A DNA stretch of 6,518 nt from Candidatus Competibacteraceae bacterium. Its GTDB lineage: Bacteria > Pseudomonadota > Gammaproteobacteria > Competibacterales > Competibacteraceae. Shown piece by piece: positions 5,879 to 6,518 of the stretch. Both the position numbers and the translations under genes were made by a program. The stretch covers positions 1-6,518 of the forward strand of contig JAGRHM010000526.1 in assembly GCA_020445005.1 (NCBI GenBank), given 5' to 3'. Position 1 is the stretch's first letter. Each line of letters starts with the position of its first letter. The notes beneath the pieces are model-generated. The model was not told the origin of the DNA. It searched no databases and worked only from the letters and a program-made list of their open reading frames with translations.

Positions 5879-6518
5879 GGCGCATCTCCAATAAAGTAGA
5901 GTCAGTTTCCAGCCGGTTTAACGGGCTGGAAACGCTAGTCAGGCCCTGCGCCCAGGGAGCAGGACGACGCACCGCCTCCCAGATCGGACTTTCCAGCGAA
6001 CGGGCTAATTCTCGGGCGAGCGTGACGAGTCCTTGATAACCGGCGTAGCCATGCTCCCGCTCCTGATTGATGTCCAGGAACGGCAAGCGGGCCTTGAGCG
6101 CCGTGTACAGATTACGGCCACCGGCCACTAGAATGTCCGCTTGATAGGTTCGGGCCAGATCGAGCAGACCGCGTGGATTGCCATCTTCGATCAGGTGCGC
6201 CTCTTCACCCATGAGTTCGCGGATGCGCGCCTTGTCTTCTTCGGTAGATTTCTTGGTTCCGGTCGCTACTACAGTCACCCCCAACTCTTGCAGGGCGGAA
6301 ACGATCGACCAGGACTTCACTCCACCGGTGTAAAGAAGCGCCCGTTTACCCTGCAACCGTTCCCGCCAGGGTGCGAGTTCGATGCGAATACGGGCTTCTT
6401 CACGATTGATCAGGGCTTCGGTGCGCTGGCTTAATTCTGCATCGTCTATCAGGGCGGAAAACTGGCGCAGGCTATTGGAAACTTCCTGAGCGCCGTAGAA
6501 ACTGCCTTCAAACCAGGG
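5871..6518 (-). CDS. nifE: NifE, FeMo-cofactor scaffold alpha subunit (C-terminal part)
   Basis: The frame enters from the right edge and its last 215 codons are present, roughly the C-terminal half of a NifE of about 450-475 residues. It is the partner of NifN in the NifEN scaffold and a paralogue of NifD. It opens with [20 protein letters not shown], a typical NifE sequence, then has the Rossmann-like block [39 protein letters not shown], and the diagnostic [17 protein letters not shown], where NifD carries its cofactor-binding His region. The end continues [19 protein letters not shown] and a short polar tail. The cysteines that ligate the NifEN [4Fe-4S] cluster lie in the missing N-terminal part. 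A TTG at 6356 could be mistaken for a start, but the frame is clearly NifE upstream of it. The stop overlaps nifN by 8 nt. The nif promoter must lie outside the window. Confidence 0.96.
   Translation of the reverse strand, partial: PWFEGSFYGAQEVSNSLRQFSALIDDAELSQRTEALINREEARIRIELAPWRERLQGKRALLYTGGVKSWSIVSALQELGVTVVATGTKKSTEEDKARIRELMGEEAHLIEDGNPRGLLDLARTYQADILVAGGRNLYTALKARLPFLDINQEREHGYAGYQGLVTLARELARSLESPIWEAVRRPAPWAQGLTSVSSPLNRLETDSTLLEMRHG
5886..5889 (-). promoter_or_regulatory. Ribosome binding site of nifN inside nifE
   Basis: GGAG on the minus strand lies 7 nt before ATG 5878, within the last codons of nifE. The start overlaps the nifE stop, a classic arrangement for coupled synthesis of the two subunits of one complex. 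Confidence 0.75.

Noticed and set aside
5357..5899. Plus-strand open frame of 180 codons
   Set aside because: It lies opposite nifN, whose protein is clearly recognisable; the plus-strand product resembles nothing and is a shadow frame.
5871..6356. Short separate gene starting at TTG 6356
   Set aside because: The same frame continues upstream with clear NifE sequence to the window edge, so the TTG is an internal Leu codon.
1..6518. CRISPR array, tRNA, rRNA, insertion sequence
   Set aside because: No regularly spaced repeats, no tRNA or rRNA sequence, and no transposase or terminal inverted repeats were recognised.

Overview
The window looks like the end of a nitrogen-fixation (nif) gene cluster from a moderately GC-rich proteobacterium. 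A nif-specific two-cluster ferredoxin (FdxB, ferredoxin III) next to nifENX is typical of Proteobacteria. The style of the neighbouring genes (DUF2934 protein, SprA-related putative metalloprotease) fits a gammaproteobacterial diazotroph, but I cannot name a genus from this sequence alone.

Right half (about 3595-6518, all minus strand): a nifE-nifN-nifX-fdxB gene string. nifE enters from the right edge and only its C-terminal 215 codons are present. nifN is complete and overlaps nifE by 8 nt. nifX overlaps nifN by 44 nt. After an 81-nt gap comes fdxB. NifE and NifN form the scaffold on which the FeMo-cofactor precursor matures, NifX binds and shuttles cofactor precursors, and FdxB is thought to supply electrons. 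The small DUF269 and DUF683 genes that often sit between nifX and fdxB are not present here.

Middle (2989-3594): after fdxB comes a perfect 16-bp inverted repeat, then a minus-strand gene for a tandem Mop/TOBE (molbindin-type) protein. It probably binds molybdate, which fits its place beside the molybdenum-cofactor genes. This gene converges on a plus-strand short-chain dehydrogenase.

Left half (1-2988): a plus-strand pair, 4 nt apart, encodes a SprA-related putative zinc metalloprotease (HEMAH motif) and an SDR oxidoreductase. An AT-rich divergent intergenic region (1395-1574) separates it from a minus-strand pair: a 95-residue DUF2934 protein, then a large protein I do not recognise that runs off the left edge.

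No tRNA, rRNA, CRISPR array, insertion sequence or origin was seen. No clearly new system stands out. The points most worth following are the unknown left-edge protein with its DUF2934 neighbour, the unusual metalloprotease and SDR active-site residues, the compacted nifX-fdxB junction, and the strong hairpin before the molybdate-binding gene.
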